A DNA stretch of 64,000 nucleotides, taken from contig NZ_JBGCCJ010000001.1 of assembly GCF_041262565.1 (NCBI RefSeq), positions 1,302,001-1,366,000 on the forward strand. Direction: 5' to 3'. How positions within the stretch are numbered: position 1 is the first letter of the stretch; each line of letters opens with the position of its first letter. Origin of the DNA: Leifsonia sp. EB41. GTDB taxonomy: Bacteria > Actinomycetota > Actinomycetes > Actinomycetales > Microbacteriaceae. A program made the position numbers and the translations under genes. This document shows, one piece after another, positions 23,859 to 33,084 of the stretch. The notes below the pieces were generated by a model. It was not told where the DNA came from. It saw nothing but the letters and a program-made list of their open reading frames with translations, and searched no databases.

Positions 23859-25673
23859 TCAGACCAGCGAATCCCGCCACGCCGCGTGCAGCTGGGCGAA
23901 CCGGCCGGTGCCGGAGATGAGCTCGTCCGGCGAGCCGTCCTCGACCACACGGCCGTGCTCCATGACGAGCACCCGGTCCGCGATCGCCACCGTCGACAGG
24001 CGGTGGGCGATGATCACGGCGGTGCGGTCGGAGAGCAGCGTCTGCAGCGCCTCCTGCACCAGGCGCTCGCTCGGGATGTCGAGCGAGCTGGTCGCCTCGT
24101 CCAGGATGAGCACTGCCGGGTTCGCGAGGAACGCCCGGGCGAACGAGATCAGCTGCCGCTGACCCGCGGACACCCGGCCACCGCGCTTGTTCACGTCGGT
24201 GTCGTAGCCGTTCGGCAGGCCCGCGATGAACTCGTGGGCGCCAACCGCGATGGCCGCCTCCTCGATCTCCTCGCGCGTCGCGTCCGGCTTGCCGAGCGCG
24301 ATGTTCTCGGCGACCGAGCCGCTGAACAGGTACGCCTCCTGGGTGACCATGACGATCGCGCGGCGCAGGTCCTTGGGGTGCATGTCCCGCAGGTCCACGC
24401 CGTCCAGGGTGACCTCGCCCTCGCTCGGGTCGTAGAACCGCGAGATCAGCTTGGCCAGCGTCGACTTCCCTGCTCCGGTGGAGCCGACGAGCGCGACGGT
24501 CTGCCCGGCCGGGATGTCCAGGCTGAACTCCGGCAGGATGACGCGGTCCCGCTTGTACGCGAAGGTCACGTCGTCGAAGCGCACGTGGCCCTCCGCCGTC
24601 CACAGGTCGGTCGGGCGCACCGGGTCGGGAACGCTCGGCGCCTCCTCCAGGACGCCCGAGATCTTCTCGAGCGCCGCGGCGGCCGACTGGTAGGAGTTGT
24701 AGAACATCGCCATCTCCTCCATCGGGTCGAAGAACCGGCGGGTGTAGAGCAGCGTCGCCAGCAGGACACCGATCGCGAGCTGACCGTCGGCGACCCGGAA
24801 GCCGCCGACGAGCAGCACGGCGCCGACCGTGACGTTGCCGATCATCACGAGCCCCGGATCGAAGATCCCGAACAGCTGGATGACGCGCGCGTTGACGTCG
24901 CGGTAGTCCTCGACCAGGCCGCCGAACTCCTTCTCGTTGCGCTTCTCCTTGCGGAACGCCTTGACCGCGCGGATGCCGGTCATGGTCTCCACGAAGTGCA
25001 CGATCAGCTTCGCCGACGCCACCCGCGAGATGCGGAACAGCACCTGCGAACGCTTCTGGAACCAGCGGGTCAGCAGGTACAGCGGAAGCAGTGAGCAGAT
25101 CAGCACGACCCCGCTCACCCAGTCGAGCCAGAACAGCGCGATGCCGATGAACAGCATGTAGAGGAAGCCCTGCACGAGCTGGTTGATGCCCGAGTCCAGC
25201 AGCTCGCGGATGGAGTCCAGGTCGCTGGTCTGCCGCGAGATGATGCGGCCGGACGTGTACGACTCGTGGAACTCCAGCGAGAGCCTCTGGGTGTGCAGGA
25301 ACACCCGCTTGCGCAGGTCGATCAGGATCGCCTGGCTGATCCGCGCGCTCAGCACGGTGTACCACGCGATCAGCACGGCGCCGATGACGCCGGTGATCAG
25401 GTACGCGACTCCGGCGGCGGCCACCGGGAGCCAGTTCTGGCTCTTCAGCGCCGTGATGCCGTTGTCGATGCCGAACGCGATGATCGCAGGTCCGGCGACC
25501 TGGCCGGCCGTGCTGATCACGACGACGATCGCGGTCAGCACCAGCCGCGTGCGCATCGGGTGCAGCAGCGAGCCGAGCAGGCGGAGCGAGCGCCGGCGGA
25601 TCTGCCGGCTCTCCTCCTTGTTGAGGTCGTTGCGCTCTTCGCCTTCGACGCCCAGTACGGTCGCGGTGCTCAC
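23859..25673 (-). CDS. ABC exporter half-transporter, second subunit of heterodimer
   Basis: This 604-residue exporter subunit has six membrane helices (residues about 45-330) and a C-terminal ATPase with Walker [11 protein letters not shown]-loop VTQEAYLF, signature RVSAGQRQL and Walker [14 protein letters not shown]. The Walker B Glu is intact but the signature is altered (SAGQ for SGGQ). Its partner has the opposite defect, the classic pattern of heterodimeric exporters such as TM287/288, BmrCD and LmrCD with one degenerate ATP site. GTG 25673 overlaps the stop of the partner gene (GTGA). The likely role is export of drugs or lipophilic compounds; the substrate cannot be predicted. Confidence 0.9.
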   Translation of the reverse strand: MSTATVLGVEGEERNDLNKEESRQIRRRSLRLLGSLLHPMRTRLVLTAIVVVISTAGQVAGPAIIAFGIDNGITALKSQNWLPVAAAGVAYLITGVIGAVLIAWYTVLSARISQAILIDLRKRVFLHTQRLSLEFHESYTSGRIISRQTSDLDSIRELLDSGINQLVQGFLYMLFIGIALFWLDWVSGVVLICSLLPLYLLTRWFQKRSQVLFRISRVASAKLIVHFVETMTGIRAVKAFRKEKRNEKEFGGLVEDYRDVNARVIQLFGIFDPGLVMIGNVTVGAVLLVGGFRVADGQLAIGVLLATLLYTRRFFDPMEEMAMFYNSYQSAAAALEKISGVLEEAPSVPDPVRPTDLWTAEGHVRFDDVTFAYKRDRVILPEFSLDIPAGQTVALVGSTGAGKSTLAKLISRFYDPSEGEVTLDGVDLRDMHPKDLRRAIVMVTQEAYLFSGSVAENIALGKPDATREEIEEAAIAVGAHEFIAGLPNGYDTDVNKRGGRVSAGQRQLISFARAFLANPAVLILDEATSSLDIPSERLVQEALQTLLSDRTAVIIAHRLSTVAIADRVLVMEHGRVVEDGSPDELISGTGRFAQLHAAWRDSLV

Positions 25674-27514
25674 AGGTTCACCTCCTGAAGGATCTCCTCG
25701 TCGCGCTCCTCTTCGAGGGAGGAGAGGACGAAACGGTAGTGCTCGTTGCTCACGAGCAGGTCGTGGTGGGTGCCGACGGCCGTGATCCGGCCGTCCTCCA
25801 GCAGCGCCACCCGGTCGGCGAGCATGACCGTCGACGGACGGTGCGCGACGACCAGCGCTGTCGTGGCGGCCAGCACCCGGCGGAGGGCGGCCTCCACCAG
25901 AGCCTCGGTGTCGACGTCGAGCGCGGACAGCGGGTCGTCCAGCACCAGGATGCTGGGCGCCGCGGCGACGGCCCGCGCGAGCGCCAGACGCTGACGCTGG
26001 CCGCCGGAGAGGCTGAGACCCTCCTCGCCGACCTTCGTCTCCACGCCCTCCGGGAGCTCGTAGACGAAGCCGGCCTGCGCGATCTCCAACGCTTCGGTCA
26101 GGATGCGCTCCGCGTCGGCCGAGGCCGGGTCGAGCCCGTCCCGGCCGAGCAGCACGTTGTCGCGCACCGAGGCCGAGAACAGTGTCGCGTCCTCGAACGC
26201 CATCGCGATCGCCTTGCGCAGGTCGTACCGGGTGAGGTCGCGCACGTCCACGCCATCCACCTTCACTGCTCCGCCCGTCACGTCGTACAGGCGGGTGGTG
26301 AGCGCGGTCAGCGTCGACTTGCCGCTGCCGGTCAGGCCGACCAGGGCCATCGTCTCCCCCGGACGGACCGTGAGGTCGATGCCGTTCAGGAGGTCCGGGT
26401 AGCGCTCCGGCGAGTCCTGGTAGCGGAAGTGCACGTCGTCGAAGACGAGCTCTCCGCGGGGCTCGGCGATGTGCTTCGGCTCGGCAGGGTCGGTGATCGT
26501 GTTGACCTCGTCCATGACCTCGAAGAAGCGGTCGGCCGCGGTGCGCGTGTCGAACGTCATCGAGAGCAGGAAGCCGATCGACTCGATCGGGAACCGCAGC
26601 ACGGTCGCCGTCGCGAAGAACGCGACCAGCTCACCGACCGTGAGCTCGCCCTGCGCGGCCAGCCACACGCCGACCACCAGGCAGATGCCGAACGCGACGT
26701 CCGGGATCAGCAGCAGCCACAGCCAGATGCCCGCGATGGCCTTCGCCTTCTCGATCTCCGTGCCGCGCAGCGCCTCCGCCTGCGACTCGAACTTCTTCAG
26801 CGCGTGCTTGCCGCGGCCGAACGCCTTGAGGACGCGGATGCCGTGCACCGACTCCTCGACGGCGGTCGCCAGGTCGCCGGCCTGGTCCTGGCTGCGGCGC
26901 GCGACGACCGAGTACTTCTTCTCGAAGACGAAGCCGTAGATCCACAGCGGCACGGACAGCACCAGGAAGATCAGGCCGAGGATCCAGTTCCAGCCGATCA
27001 GGATGGCGAAGCCGACGATGATCGTGACGACGTTGACGACGAGCAGCACGATGCCGAACGACAGCCAGCGCCGGATGAGGCTGAGGTCGCTGACGGCACG
27101 CGACAGCAGCTGACCGCTCGGCCACTTGTCGTGGAACGAGACGGGCAGGTCCTGCAGCTTCTCGTAGAGGGCGTTGCGCATCCGCGCCTCGACGTGGGTG
27201 CCCGGGGTGAGCACGAACCAGCGTCGCAGCGAGATGAACACGGCCTCTGCCGCGCCCAGCCCCACGACGAGCAGGGCCGCAGGCCACACGGCCGACGGGT
27301 CGCCGGTCGAGAGCGGACCGTCGACCAGCCAGCGGAGCACCTGCGGGATGCTCAGCGCGACCAGGCTCGCCAGGAGCGCGGCGACCATGCCGAGCAGGAT
27401 GCGGGGCGCCGCGGAGGTGGCGAACGGCAGGATGCGGAGCAGTGTGCGCACGGTCCCCGAGCGCTTCTTCTCTTCTCTTTGCGGAGGGTGCTGATGGGTT
27501 TCAGCGATAGACAT
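25670..27514 (-). CDS. ABC exporter half-transporter, first subunit of heterodimer
   Basis: This 614-residue subunit has six membrane helices and an ATPase domain with Walker [10 protein letters not shown], signature [16 protein letters not shown] and Walker [14 protein letters not shown]. The catalytic Glu of Walker B is Asp here, so its own Walker A/B forms the degenerate site, together with the altered signature of the partner encoded next. ATG 27514 was chosen because the protein then begins with a short charged cytoplasmic tail ([19 protein letters not shown]) and the upstream in-frame stretch has unusual composition. A small ORF with a strong ribosome site lies 185 bases upstream on the same strand and may regulate this gene. 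Confidence 0.9.
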   Translation of the reverse strand: MSIAETHQHPPQREEKKRSGTVRTLLRILPFATSAAPRILLGMVAALLASLVALSIPQVLRWLVDGPLSTGDPSAVWPAALLVVGLGAAEAVFISLRRWFVLTPGTHVEARMRNALYEKLQDLPVSFHDKWPSGQLLSRAVSDLSLIRRWLSFGIVLLVVNVVTIIVGFAILIGWNWILGLIFLVLSVPLWIYGFVFEKKYSVVARRSQDQAGDLATAVEESVHGIRVLKAFGRGKHALKKFESQAEALRGTEIEKAKAIAGIWLWLLLIPDVAFGICLVVGVWLAAQGELTVGELVAFFATATVLRFPIESIGFLLSMTFDTRTAADRFFEVMDEVNTITDPAEPKHIAEPRGELVFDDVHFRYQDSPERYPDLLNGIDLTVRPGETMALVGLTGSGKSTLTALTTRLYDVTGGAVKVDGVDVRDLTRYDLRKAIAMAFEDATLFSASVRDNVLLGRDGLDPASADAERILTEALEIAQAGFVYELPEGVETKVGEEGLSLSGGQRQRLALARAVAAAPSILVLDDPLSALDVDTEALVEAALRRVLAATTALVVAHRPSTVMLADRVALLEDGRITAVGTHHDLLVSNEHYRFVLSSLEEERDEEILQEVNL

Positions 27515-27699
27515 GAGTTCCGTTTTCTCTTCGTGCGTTTCTTTTCTTCTTATTTGGGTGCGGGGTCGGCTCCGACCCGGTGAGGCGTGCTGAGAGGTCG
27601 CCAAAGGGATGCGTCCACGAGAGCGTGACGTGCCAGGGCTACGGATGCCCTGTGCGGGTGCCGGCGACAGTCAGCCGGAAGCGCGTACCTGCCTGGGAC
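27515..27699 (-). other. Long untranslated leader of the ABC exporter operon
   Basis: This 185-base stretch has no gene. On the minus strand it contains a 6-bp hairpin straddling the stop codon of the small upstream ORF (GCCTGG/CCAGGC, 27693-27710), a short GGGC/GCCC hairpin near 27635-27655, and an 8-bp stem CGGGTCGG/CCGACCCG at about 27572-27589. A purine-rich tract follows up to the exporter start. Several stems between a small ORF and the transporter fit an attenuation leader, but there is no T-run for an intrinsic terminator. Confidence 0.4.
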
Positions 27700-27789
27700 C
27701 TACCAGGCGGGGGCCGGCTCCGGGGACGCGTACGCGGCGGCGACGAGCCCGAACACGGTCACGGTTCGTGTGTTCTCAGTCGTTGTCAT
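27700..27789 (-). CDS. Small upstream ORF, 29-residue candidate leader peptide
   Basis: This 29-codon ORF (begins MTTTENTRTVTVFGLVAAAY, ends PEPAPAW) starts at ATG 27789, six bases after a strong GGGAGGA ribosome site. It follows a plausible promoter: -35 TTGCGC and -10 TATTCT (minus strand, 27875-27846) with an 18-bp spacer. It lies on the same strand as the heterodimeric ABC exporter, 185 bases upstream. In Bacillus the small BmrB ORF controls bmrCD by ribosome stalling, and actinobacterial drug-resistance genes often have such leaders, so a translated attenuator is the leading idea. A small exported peptide is an alternative. Translation is unproven. Confidence 0.5.
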   Translation of the reverse strand: MTTTENTRTVTVFGLVAAAYASPEPAPAW

Positions 27790-27845
27790 GGCGTCCTCCC
27801 AGTAGCCCGATGCGTCTTCCGAATGCTGCGACAAGGCAGCCCTAC

Positions 27846-27875
27846 AGAATATTCCCAGGATCTCTCAGAGCGCAA
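27846..27875 (-). promoter_or_regulatory. Promoter upstream of the small ORF and ABC exporter
   Basis: On the minus strand, -35 TTGCGC (27875-27870), an 18-bp spacer and -10 TATTCT (27851-27846) precede a 5' leader of roughly 50 bases and the small ORF at 27789. No AT-rich WhiB7 box is visible before the -35. Confidence 0.5.
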
Positions 27876-27899
27876 GAGCGAGTTTCGGATCGGTGCCGC

Positions 27900-27905
27900 T
27901 AGGCT
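27900..27905 (+). promoter_or_regulatory. -10 box for leaderless membrane-anchored protein gene
   Basis: TAGGCT ends 6 bases before ATG 27912. Confidence 0.55.
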
Positions 27906-27911
27906 GCGGAG

Positions 27912-28379
27912 ATGGCCTGGCGCTCGCCCCTGTTCCGGACCGTCCTCGCGGCGTTCGCCGTGTTCGTGGCGGTGGTCGGCGGGATGTTCGCGGCCGTCGG
28001 GGCGGCCTGGAACGTCGCCGTCCAGGCGCACTCGACCTCGATCGAGTTGCAGGTCACCGGGTCCTCCTCGCGCACGGTGACCCTCTATCACGCGACCTGC
28101 GTCCTGCGGGCGAACGGCCGCATCGTCGTGCGCAACGACCCGACCTTCCGCATCCCGGCCCAGATCGTGGGCGACCGTCAGAACGGTCAGTTCAGCACCA
28201 GCATCTCGACGGGTGACGGCGGGGTGTTCGTCTCCACCGCACCGTTCGTGCTCGACGGCGGGACGGTGCGCTTCGTCGCGACAGGCGGCAGCTTCACCGA
28301 CCCGCGACTCTCCGGCGAACGGGTCGACGCGCAGGTGACCGGGTCCATCCCGTGCACCACGGACGCCTCCAGCGACTAG
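27912..28379 (+). CDS. Hypothetical membrane-anchored extracytoplasmic protein
   Basis: I do not recognise this 155-residue protein. One N-terminal hydrophobic helix (LFRTVLAAFAVFVAVVGGMFAAVGAAW, about residues 7-33) would anchor it, leaving a beta-rich extracytoplasmic domain of about 120 residues with two Cys residues (ATCVLRA and SIPCTTD) that could form a disulfide. It has no lipobox. Its -10 box is 6 bases upstream of the ATG. It is divergent from the ABC exporter operon with its small ORF and convergent with the dimethylargininase-like gene (12 bases between their ends). Confidence 0.75.
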   Translation: MAWRSPLFRTVLAAFAVFVAVVGGMFAAVGAAWNVAVQAHSTSIELQVTGSSSRTVTLYHATCVLRANGRIVVRNDPTFRIPAQIVGDRQNGQFSTSISTGDGGVFVSTAPFVLDGGTVRFVATGGSFTDPRLSGERVDAQVTGSIPCTTDASSD

Positions 28380-28391
28380 ACGCGGCCCGCC

Positions 28392-29594
28392 TCAGCGGAT
28401 GCGGATCGACAGGCAGGTGACGCAGCCCTCGAGCTTCTCGAACTCCGAGATGTCGACCTGGATCACCGTGTAGCCGAGGTCTTCGACCAGCGCGACCGAT
28501 CCGGGCGCCGACGACGACATCAGCACGGTCTCGTCGTCCAGGACGACGACGGCGGTGCCGTGCGCCTCCGGGACCGGCAGGAAGCGCTCGAAGATCCGCG
28601 CGTCGTCCACGAGCGGCTCGTAGCCGATCACGGTGCCGTCCGGGAGGGCGGTGACGGCGGTCTTCAGGTGAAGCGCCTTGGTGACCGGCACCGCCACGAC
28701 GGTGTAGCCGAGCGGGGCGACGAGCGCGCGGAGCTGGCGGATGCCCTCCGCGTTGGTCCGGCCGCCGCGGCCGACGTAGACGGTGTCGCCGACCTTGAGG
28801 ACGTCGCCGCCGTCGAGGGTGCCCGGCTCCTCGATGCGCAGCAGGCGGAGGCCCTGTGCGCGCAGCGCGGCCTCGGTCCCGGCGATCTCGGGCTTGCGCG
28901 AGTCCGCGCCGGGGCGCGAGATGACGGCGGTGTCGCCGAAGACCACGGCCGTGTCCTCCACGAACACGGAGTCGGCGAGCTGGTCGGCGCTGGCGACCTC
29001 CACGGTCTGCCAGCCGGCGGCGGAGAGCGCGGCGACGTAGGCGTCCCACTGCGAGTCGGCGAGCTCGCTGTCGACGGCCTCACGGTCGATGTGGGTGATC
29101 AGGCCCTCGCTGAGGTTTCCGGCGGGGATGCGCACGAGCGCGATCTTGCGGGAGGCCGGGGCGGCCTGCGCCTCGATGGCGCCGAACACGGCGAAGCCGG
29201 CGGTCGGGAAGGCGATGGCGACCGCGAGCCAGAACGGGAGGTTGATCCCGATGAACGACGACGCGATCTGGCCCCAGGCCTGGCCGGTGAGCGTGACGTT
29301 CAGCGTCGAGAACAGCACGAGCGTGCCGATCGCCGCGCTGATGAGGCCGACCAGGATGCCCGCGACCACCGCGATCCAGCGACGGTCGTACGCGCCGAGC
29401 AGGGCCGCGATCGCGGCGAGGACGAACGCCGCGAGGGCGTTCCAGGCCACGTAGGGCGTGATGCTCCCGAGCACCGCCGAGTTGAGCTGGTTCGCCACCA
29501 GCAGCACGAGCGTGGCGGCCACCAGGCCGATGGCGGCCACGGCGACGGCGGACACGAGGGAGGCGACGAGCCGGCGGGCCCAGGAGGAAGTCAT
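28392..29594 (-). CDS. Membrane-anchored dimethylargininase-like amidinohydrolase
   Basis: The 400-residue protein has two parts. Residues about 8-140 form four membrane helices; residues about 150-400 are a DDAH-type amidinotransferase-superfamily domain with VEDTAVVFGDTAVISRPG, GTLDGGDVLKVGDTVYVG, the catalytic His in LHLKTAVTALPDG and the nucleophile Cys in the C-terminal EGCVTCLSIRI. DDAH enzymes hydrolyse methylated arginines or arginine-like guanidines to citrulline and an amine. The family is normally soluble and about 255-285 residues long, so the membrane part is an extra. ATG 29594 gives this arrangement, with a TAGGCT -10 box 8 bases upstream. The catalytic set looks intact; the physiological substrate is unknown. 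Confidence 0.82.
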   Translation of the reverse strand: MTSSWARRLVASLVSAVAVAAIGLVAATLVLLVANQLNSAVLGSITPYVAWNALAAFVLAAIAALLGAYDRRWIAVVAGILVGLISAAIGTLVLFSTLNVTLTGQAWGQIASSFIGINLPFWLAVAIAFPTAGFAVFGAIEAQAAPASRKIALVRIPAGNLSEGLITHIDREAVDSELADSQWDAYVAALSAAGWQTVEVASADQLADSVFVEDTAVVFGDTAVISRPGADSRKPEIAGTEAALRAQGLRLLRIEEPGTLDGGDVLKVGDTVYVGRGGRTNAEGIRQLRALVAPLGYTVVAVPVTKALHLKTAVTALPDGTVIGYEPLVDDARIFERFLPVPEAHGTAVVVLDDETVLMSSSAPGSVALVEDLGYTVIQVDISEFEKLEGCVTCLSIRIR

Positions 29595-29654
29595 GGGACA
29601 AAAGCCTATCCGACGGGTCCCTATGGGAATGCTGGCATACGTCGCCGCACGCAG

Positions 29655-29691
29655 CGTCCCGCTACCGGCCGCAGCGGCCGATAGCGGGACG
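29655..29691. terminator. Hairpin after the amino-acid dehydrogenase gene
   Basis: CGTCCCGCTA (29655-29664) pairs with TAGCGGGACG (29682-29691), and an inner CGGCCGC/GCGGCCG continues the stem with one mismatch. It lies 10 bases beyond the stop of the minus-strand dehydrogenase gene. Confidence 0.65.
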
Positions 29692-29701
29692 CGGTGACGG
29701 C

Positions 29702-30757
29702 TCAGGCGTGCGCGGGCTCGCGCAGGCGCGCCAGGGCGATCTCGTCGGCGGCCGCCAGCGTGGTGATGCCGCGTTCGGCCGCCACGTCGAAGACGCGCGC
29801 CACGATGTCGCCGATGGCCTCGACGCGCTCGCGCGTGGCCTCGGCCGACGGCTCCTCCTCGTTCATCATCGCGAGGAAGATGACGCCGCCGGCGTTGACG
29901 ACGAAGTCGGGGGCCCACAGGATGCCGCGGGCGGCGAGGCGCTCGGCGCCTGCGCGCTCGGCGAGCTGGTTGTTCGCCGGTCCGACGACCGCCTTGACGC
30001 GCAGCTCGTCGATCACGGTGTCGGTCAGCACGCCGCCGACGCCGGCGGGGACGAAGAGGTCGCCCTCCACGCGGTGCGCCTCGTCCGGCTCCACCCAGGC
30101 CGCGCCCAGCGCCTCGGCGAGGGCACGCTTGGCCGGGTTGACGTCGGTGACGGTGAGCACCGCGCCCTCGCTCGCGAGGCGCATGGCGATGATCGAGCCG
30201 ACGTGACCCAGCCCGAGCACGGTGACGCGGCGGCCGGAGACGTCGCGGCTGCCGGTGGCTCGCTCCAGGGTTGCGAGCAGGCCCGCGTACACACCGGCTG
30301 CGGTCGCGTCGCTCGGCTCGCCGACGCCGCCCTCCGCGGGCGGGAGGCCGCACACGTTGGCGGTGCGGGTCGCGACGACGGACATGTCCTCGGCACTCGT
30401 GCCGACGTCCTCCGCGGTCATGTAGCTGCCGCCCAGGCTCTCGACGGCGTCGCCGAGGTCGAGCATGACCTCGTAGCGCTCGGTCGGGCTGAGCTGCTTG
30501 CCGCGCGGCAGGTAGACGACGGCCTTGCCGCCGCCGCGGTTGAGGCCGGCGGCGGCGTTCTTGAACGTCATCCCCTCGGCCAGGCGCAGGGAGTCGGCGA
30601 CGGCCTCCTGCCAGGAGTCGTAGTTCCACACGCGGCAGCCGCCGAGGGCGGGGCCGAGGACGGTGGAGTGCACCGCGATGCTGATGGTGAGGCCGCTCCG
30701 CCTCCCCTTCACCACATGCAGTGTTTCGTGCGGAAGGTCGGTGGGCAGGACGGACAT
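29702..30757 (-). CDS. Leucine/valine (Glu/Leu/Phe/Val family) dehydrogenase
   Basis: This 351-residue NAD-dependent amino acid dehydrogenase deaminates branched-chain amino acids to 2-oxo acids, or the reverse. The substrate domain has LGPALGGCRVW, the first catalytic Lys region RLAEGMTFKNAAAGLNRGGGKAVV and the AEDVGTSAEDM loop. The Rossmann domain has VTVLGLGHVGSIIAMRLASEGA followed by TDVN, which favours NAD. VGPANNQLAE and the APDFVVNAGGVIF region are standard for leucine and valine dehydrogenases. ATG 30757 has GAGGAG 6 bases upstream. The gene is monocistronic, with a hairpin downstream. In actinobacteria this enzyme feeds branched-chain fatty acid precursors. Confidence 0.87.
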   Translation of the reverse strand: MSVLPTDLPHETLHVVKGRRSGLTISIAVHSTVLGPALGGCRVWNYDSWQEAVADSLRLAEGMTFKNAAAGLNRGGGKAVVYLPRGKQLSPTERYEVMLDLGDAVESLGGSYMTAEDVGTSAEDMSVVATRTANVCGLPPAEGGVGEPSDATAAGVYAGLLATLERATGSRDVSGRRVTVLGLGHVGSIIAMRLASEGAVLTVTDVNPAKRALAEALGAAWVEPDEAHRVEGDLFVPAGVGGVLTDTVIDELRVKAVVGPANNQLAERAGAERLAARGILWAPDFVVNAGGVIFLAMMNEEEPSAEATRERVEAIGDIVARVFDVAAERGITTLAAADEIALARLREPAHA

Positions 30758-30854
30758 CGGTGTCTCCTCGTGGGATCGCGGTGAATGCTGAGGGTCTTGT
30801 GGACCGTCGTCTATTCTCCGCGACCCCGCGAGGGGATGCAATCCGGCGAGCCGG

Positions 30855-32435
30855 TCAGTGGAAGAAGTGGCGCTCGCCCGTGAAGTACATCGTCACCCCG
30901 GCTGCCTTCGCAGCGGCGATGACGTCCTCGTCGCGGATCGATCCGCCGGGCTGCACGATCGCGGACACGCCCGCGGCGATCAGGATCTCGGGGCCGTCGG
31001 CGAACGGGAAGAACGCGTCGGACGCCGCCACGGAGCCCGCTGCACGGTCGCCCGCGCGGCTGACCGCGAGATTGCAGGAGTCCACCCGGTTGACCTGGCC
31101 CATGCCGACGCCGACGGAGGCGCCGTCCGTGGCGAGCAGGATGGCGTTCGATTTGACCGCGCGGCACGCCTTCCAGGCGAACTCGAGGTCGGCGCGCGTC
31201 GCGGCGTCGGCCTGCTCGCCGGAGACGAGCGTCCAGCCGCTGGAGTCGAACTCATCGAAGCGGTCGGCGTCCTGAACCAGCACGCCGCCGGAGAGCTGCC
31301 GGAACTCGGTCACCGACCGACCGTAGCCCTCGGGCAGCCGCAGGATGCGGAGGTTCTTCTTGGTCTGCAGCAGCTCCAGCGCCTCCGGCTCGAAGTCCGG
31401 GGCGATGAGCACCTCGGTGAAGATGCCCTTCACGGTCTCGGCCATCGCGAGCGTCACCGTGCGGTTCGCCGCGATGACGCCGCCGTACGCGGAGACCGGA
31501 TCGCACTCGTGCGCCTTGCGGTGGGCGTCCGCGATGTCGTCGGAGACCGCGATGCCGCACGGGTTGGCGTGCTTGATGATCGCGACCGCCGGCTCGGCGA
31601 AGTCGTACGCGCTGCGCAGCGCCGCGTCGGCGTCCACGTAGTTGTTGTACGACATCTCCTTGCCGCCGAGCTGCGTCGCCTGGGCGATGCCGCGGCCGGC
31701 CGGGTCGGCGTAGAGCGCCGCGGCCTGATGCGAGTTCTCGCCGTAGCGGAGGGTCTGCTTGAGCTCGGCGCGGACCTCGAAGCGCTCCGCGAAGTCGGCG
31801 GTGGAGGGTGCCTCCCCCGCGAACCACGCCGCGACGGCGCCGTCGTACGAGGCGGTGTGGGCGAACGCCTTCGCGGCGAGCGCGCGGCGCTGGTCGAAGC
31901 TCGTACCGCCCGCGGCGACGGCGGCGCTTACCTCCGCGTAGTCGTCCGGCGAGACGACGATCGCGACGTTCGCGTGGTTCTTGGCCGACGCGCGCACCAT
32001 CGCCGGGCCGCCGATGTCGATCTGCTCGACCACGTCGTTGCCGACCGCGCCCGAGGCGACGGTCTCCACGAACGGGTAGAGGTTGACGACGACGAGCTCG
32101 AACGGCTCGATGCCGAGGTCCTTGAGCTGCTCCTCGTGGGAGGCGAGCCGCAGGTCGGCGAGCAGGCCGGAGTGGATGGCGGGGTGCAGGGTCTTGACCC
32201 GGCCGTCCAGCGACTCCGGGAAGCCCGTGACGCTCGCGACGTCGGTCACGGCGTGGCCCGCGTCGCGGATGGTCTGCGCAGTGGAGCCGGTCGACACGAT
32301 CTCGACCCCGGCCTCCGCCAGCGTCGTGGCGAGGTCGAGCAGGCCTGTCTTGTCGCTGACCGAGATCAGTGCGCGGCGGATCGGGACGACGTCCCGTTCG
32401 CGGTAGAGGCTGGCGTCGTGGCGGGGTCCGCTCAT
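30855..32435 (-). CDS. purH: Bifunctional AICAR formyltransferase/IMP cyclohydrolase
   Basis: PurH performs the last two steps of IMP synthesis. The 526-residue protein has an N-terminal cyclohydrolase (MGS-like) domain with [18 protein letters not shown] and [13 protein letters not shown], and a C-terminal transformylase with [14 protein letters not shown], the catalytic Lys/His region [15 protein letters not shown], and the C-terminal [13 protein letters not shown] typical of the family. Its start overlaps the stop of purN (ATGA), so the purine pair is translationally coupled. The purN-purH order behind DUF6350 and sucCD is conserved in actinobacteria. Confidence 0.96.
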   Translation of the reverse strand: MSGPRHDASLYRERDVVPIRRALISVSDKTGLLDLATTLAEAGVEIVSTGSTAQTIRDAGHAVTDVASVTGFPESLDGRVKTLHPAIHSGLLADLRLASHEEQLKDLGIEPFELVVVNLYPFVETVASGAVGNDVVEQIDIGGPAMVRASAKNHANVAIVVSPDDYAEVSAAVAAGGTSFDQRRALAAKAFAHTASYDGAVAAWFAGEAPSTADFAERFEVRAELKQTLRYGENSHQAAALYADPAGRGIAQATQLGGKEMSYNNYVDADAALRSAYDFAEPAVAIIKHANPCGIAVSDDIADAHRKAHECDPVSAYGGVIAANRTVTLAMAETVKGIFTEVLIAPDFEPEALELLQTKKNLRILRLPEGYGRSVTEFRQLSGGVLVQDADRFDEFDSSGWTLVSGEQADAATRADLEFAWKACRAVKSNAILLATDGASVGVGMGQVNRVDSCNLAVSRAGDRAAGSVAASDAFFPFADGPEILIAAGVSAIVQPGGSIRDEDVIAAAKAAGVTMYFTGERHFFH

Positions 32436-33025
32436 ACTCGGGAGAGCTCCTTGAGGTCGATGTGTCCGTTGGCGATGTCGAGGACGGCGTCGATCAGCAG
32501 CCGTCGCTCCACGGGTTTGATGCGTTCGTGCAGGCTGGCCTCGGTGTCGCCCGGCACGATCGGGACGCGCTCCTGGCTGATCACCGGTCCGGCGTCGACG
32601 CCGTTGTCGACCACGATGAGGCTGGCGCCGGTCTGCGTGGCTCCGGCCGCGAGCGCGTCACGGACGCCGTGCGCGCCGGGGAACTCGGGCAGGAAGGCCG
32701 GGTGCGTGTTGATCAGGTGCGGCGAGAGCGCGCCGACCACGCGCGGCGGCAGCAGGCGCATGAAGCCGGACAGGATGACGAGGTCGGGCTCCCAGAGCCG
32801 GATCTGCTCCAGCACTGCATCGCCCCACTCCTCCCGGCTGTCGTAGGAGGTGAAGGGCACCGTGAACGACGGGATGCCGAACTCCTCGGCGTGGTCCAGG
32901 CCGTCGGCGTCGCGGTCGGCTCCCACCGCCACGACGCGGGCAGGGAACTCGGCGTCGGAGGCGGCCTCCAGCAGCGCACGCAGATTGGAGCCACCACCGG
33001 AGATCAGCACGACGATCGAGAGCAC
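32432..33025 (-). CDS. purN: Phosphoribosylglycinamide formyltransferase
   Basis: PurN transfers formyl from 10-formyltetrahydrofolate to GAR in purine synthesis. The 197-residue protein has the phosphate loop [17 protein letters not shown] at its N-terminus, the catalytic Asn/His pair in [16 protein letters not shown] and the Asp in [13 protein letters not shown]. It begins at GTG 33025, with a TAGGCT -10 box 6 bases upstream, so its mRNA should be leaderless. purH follows with a four-base overlap. Confidence 0.95.
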   Translation of the reverse strand: MLSIVVLISGGGSNLRALLEAASDAEFPARVVAVGADRDADGLDHAEEFGIPSFTVPFTSYDSREEWGDAVLEQIRLWEPDLVILSGFMRLLPPRVVGALSPHLINTHPAFLPEFPGAHGVRDALAAGATQTGASLIVVDNGVDAGPVISQERVPIVPGDTEASLHERIKPVERRLLIDAVLDIANGHIDLKELSRV

Positions 33026-33031
33026 GCGACA

Positions 33032-33037
33032 AGCCTA
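33032..33037 (-). promoter_or_regulatory. -10 box for leaderless purNH operon
   Basis: On the minus strand TAGGCT ends 6 bases before GTG 33025. Confidence 0.6.
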
Positions 33038-33084
33038 CCCACCCGCCGAGGCAGGCTCCGACCGGCGAGGGAGCGCTCTCCGGC

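Noticed and set aside
27560-27600. Intrinsic attenuator terminator in the exporter leader
   Set aside because: The CGGGTCGG/CCGACCCG stem is followed on the minus strand by a purine-rich tract and not by a T-run, so it is not an intrinsic terminator.
27876-27899. WhiB7 binding box upstream of the exporter promoter
   Set aside because: No AT-rich motif lies a few bases before the -35; the region is GC-rich.
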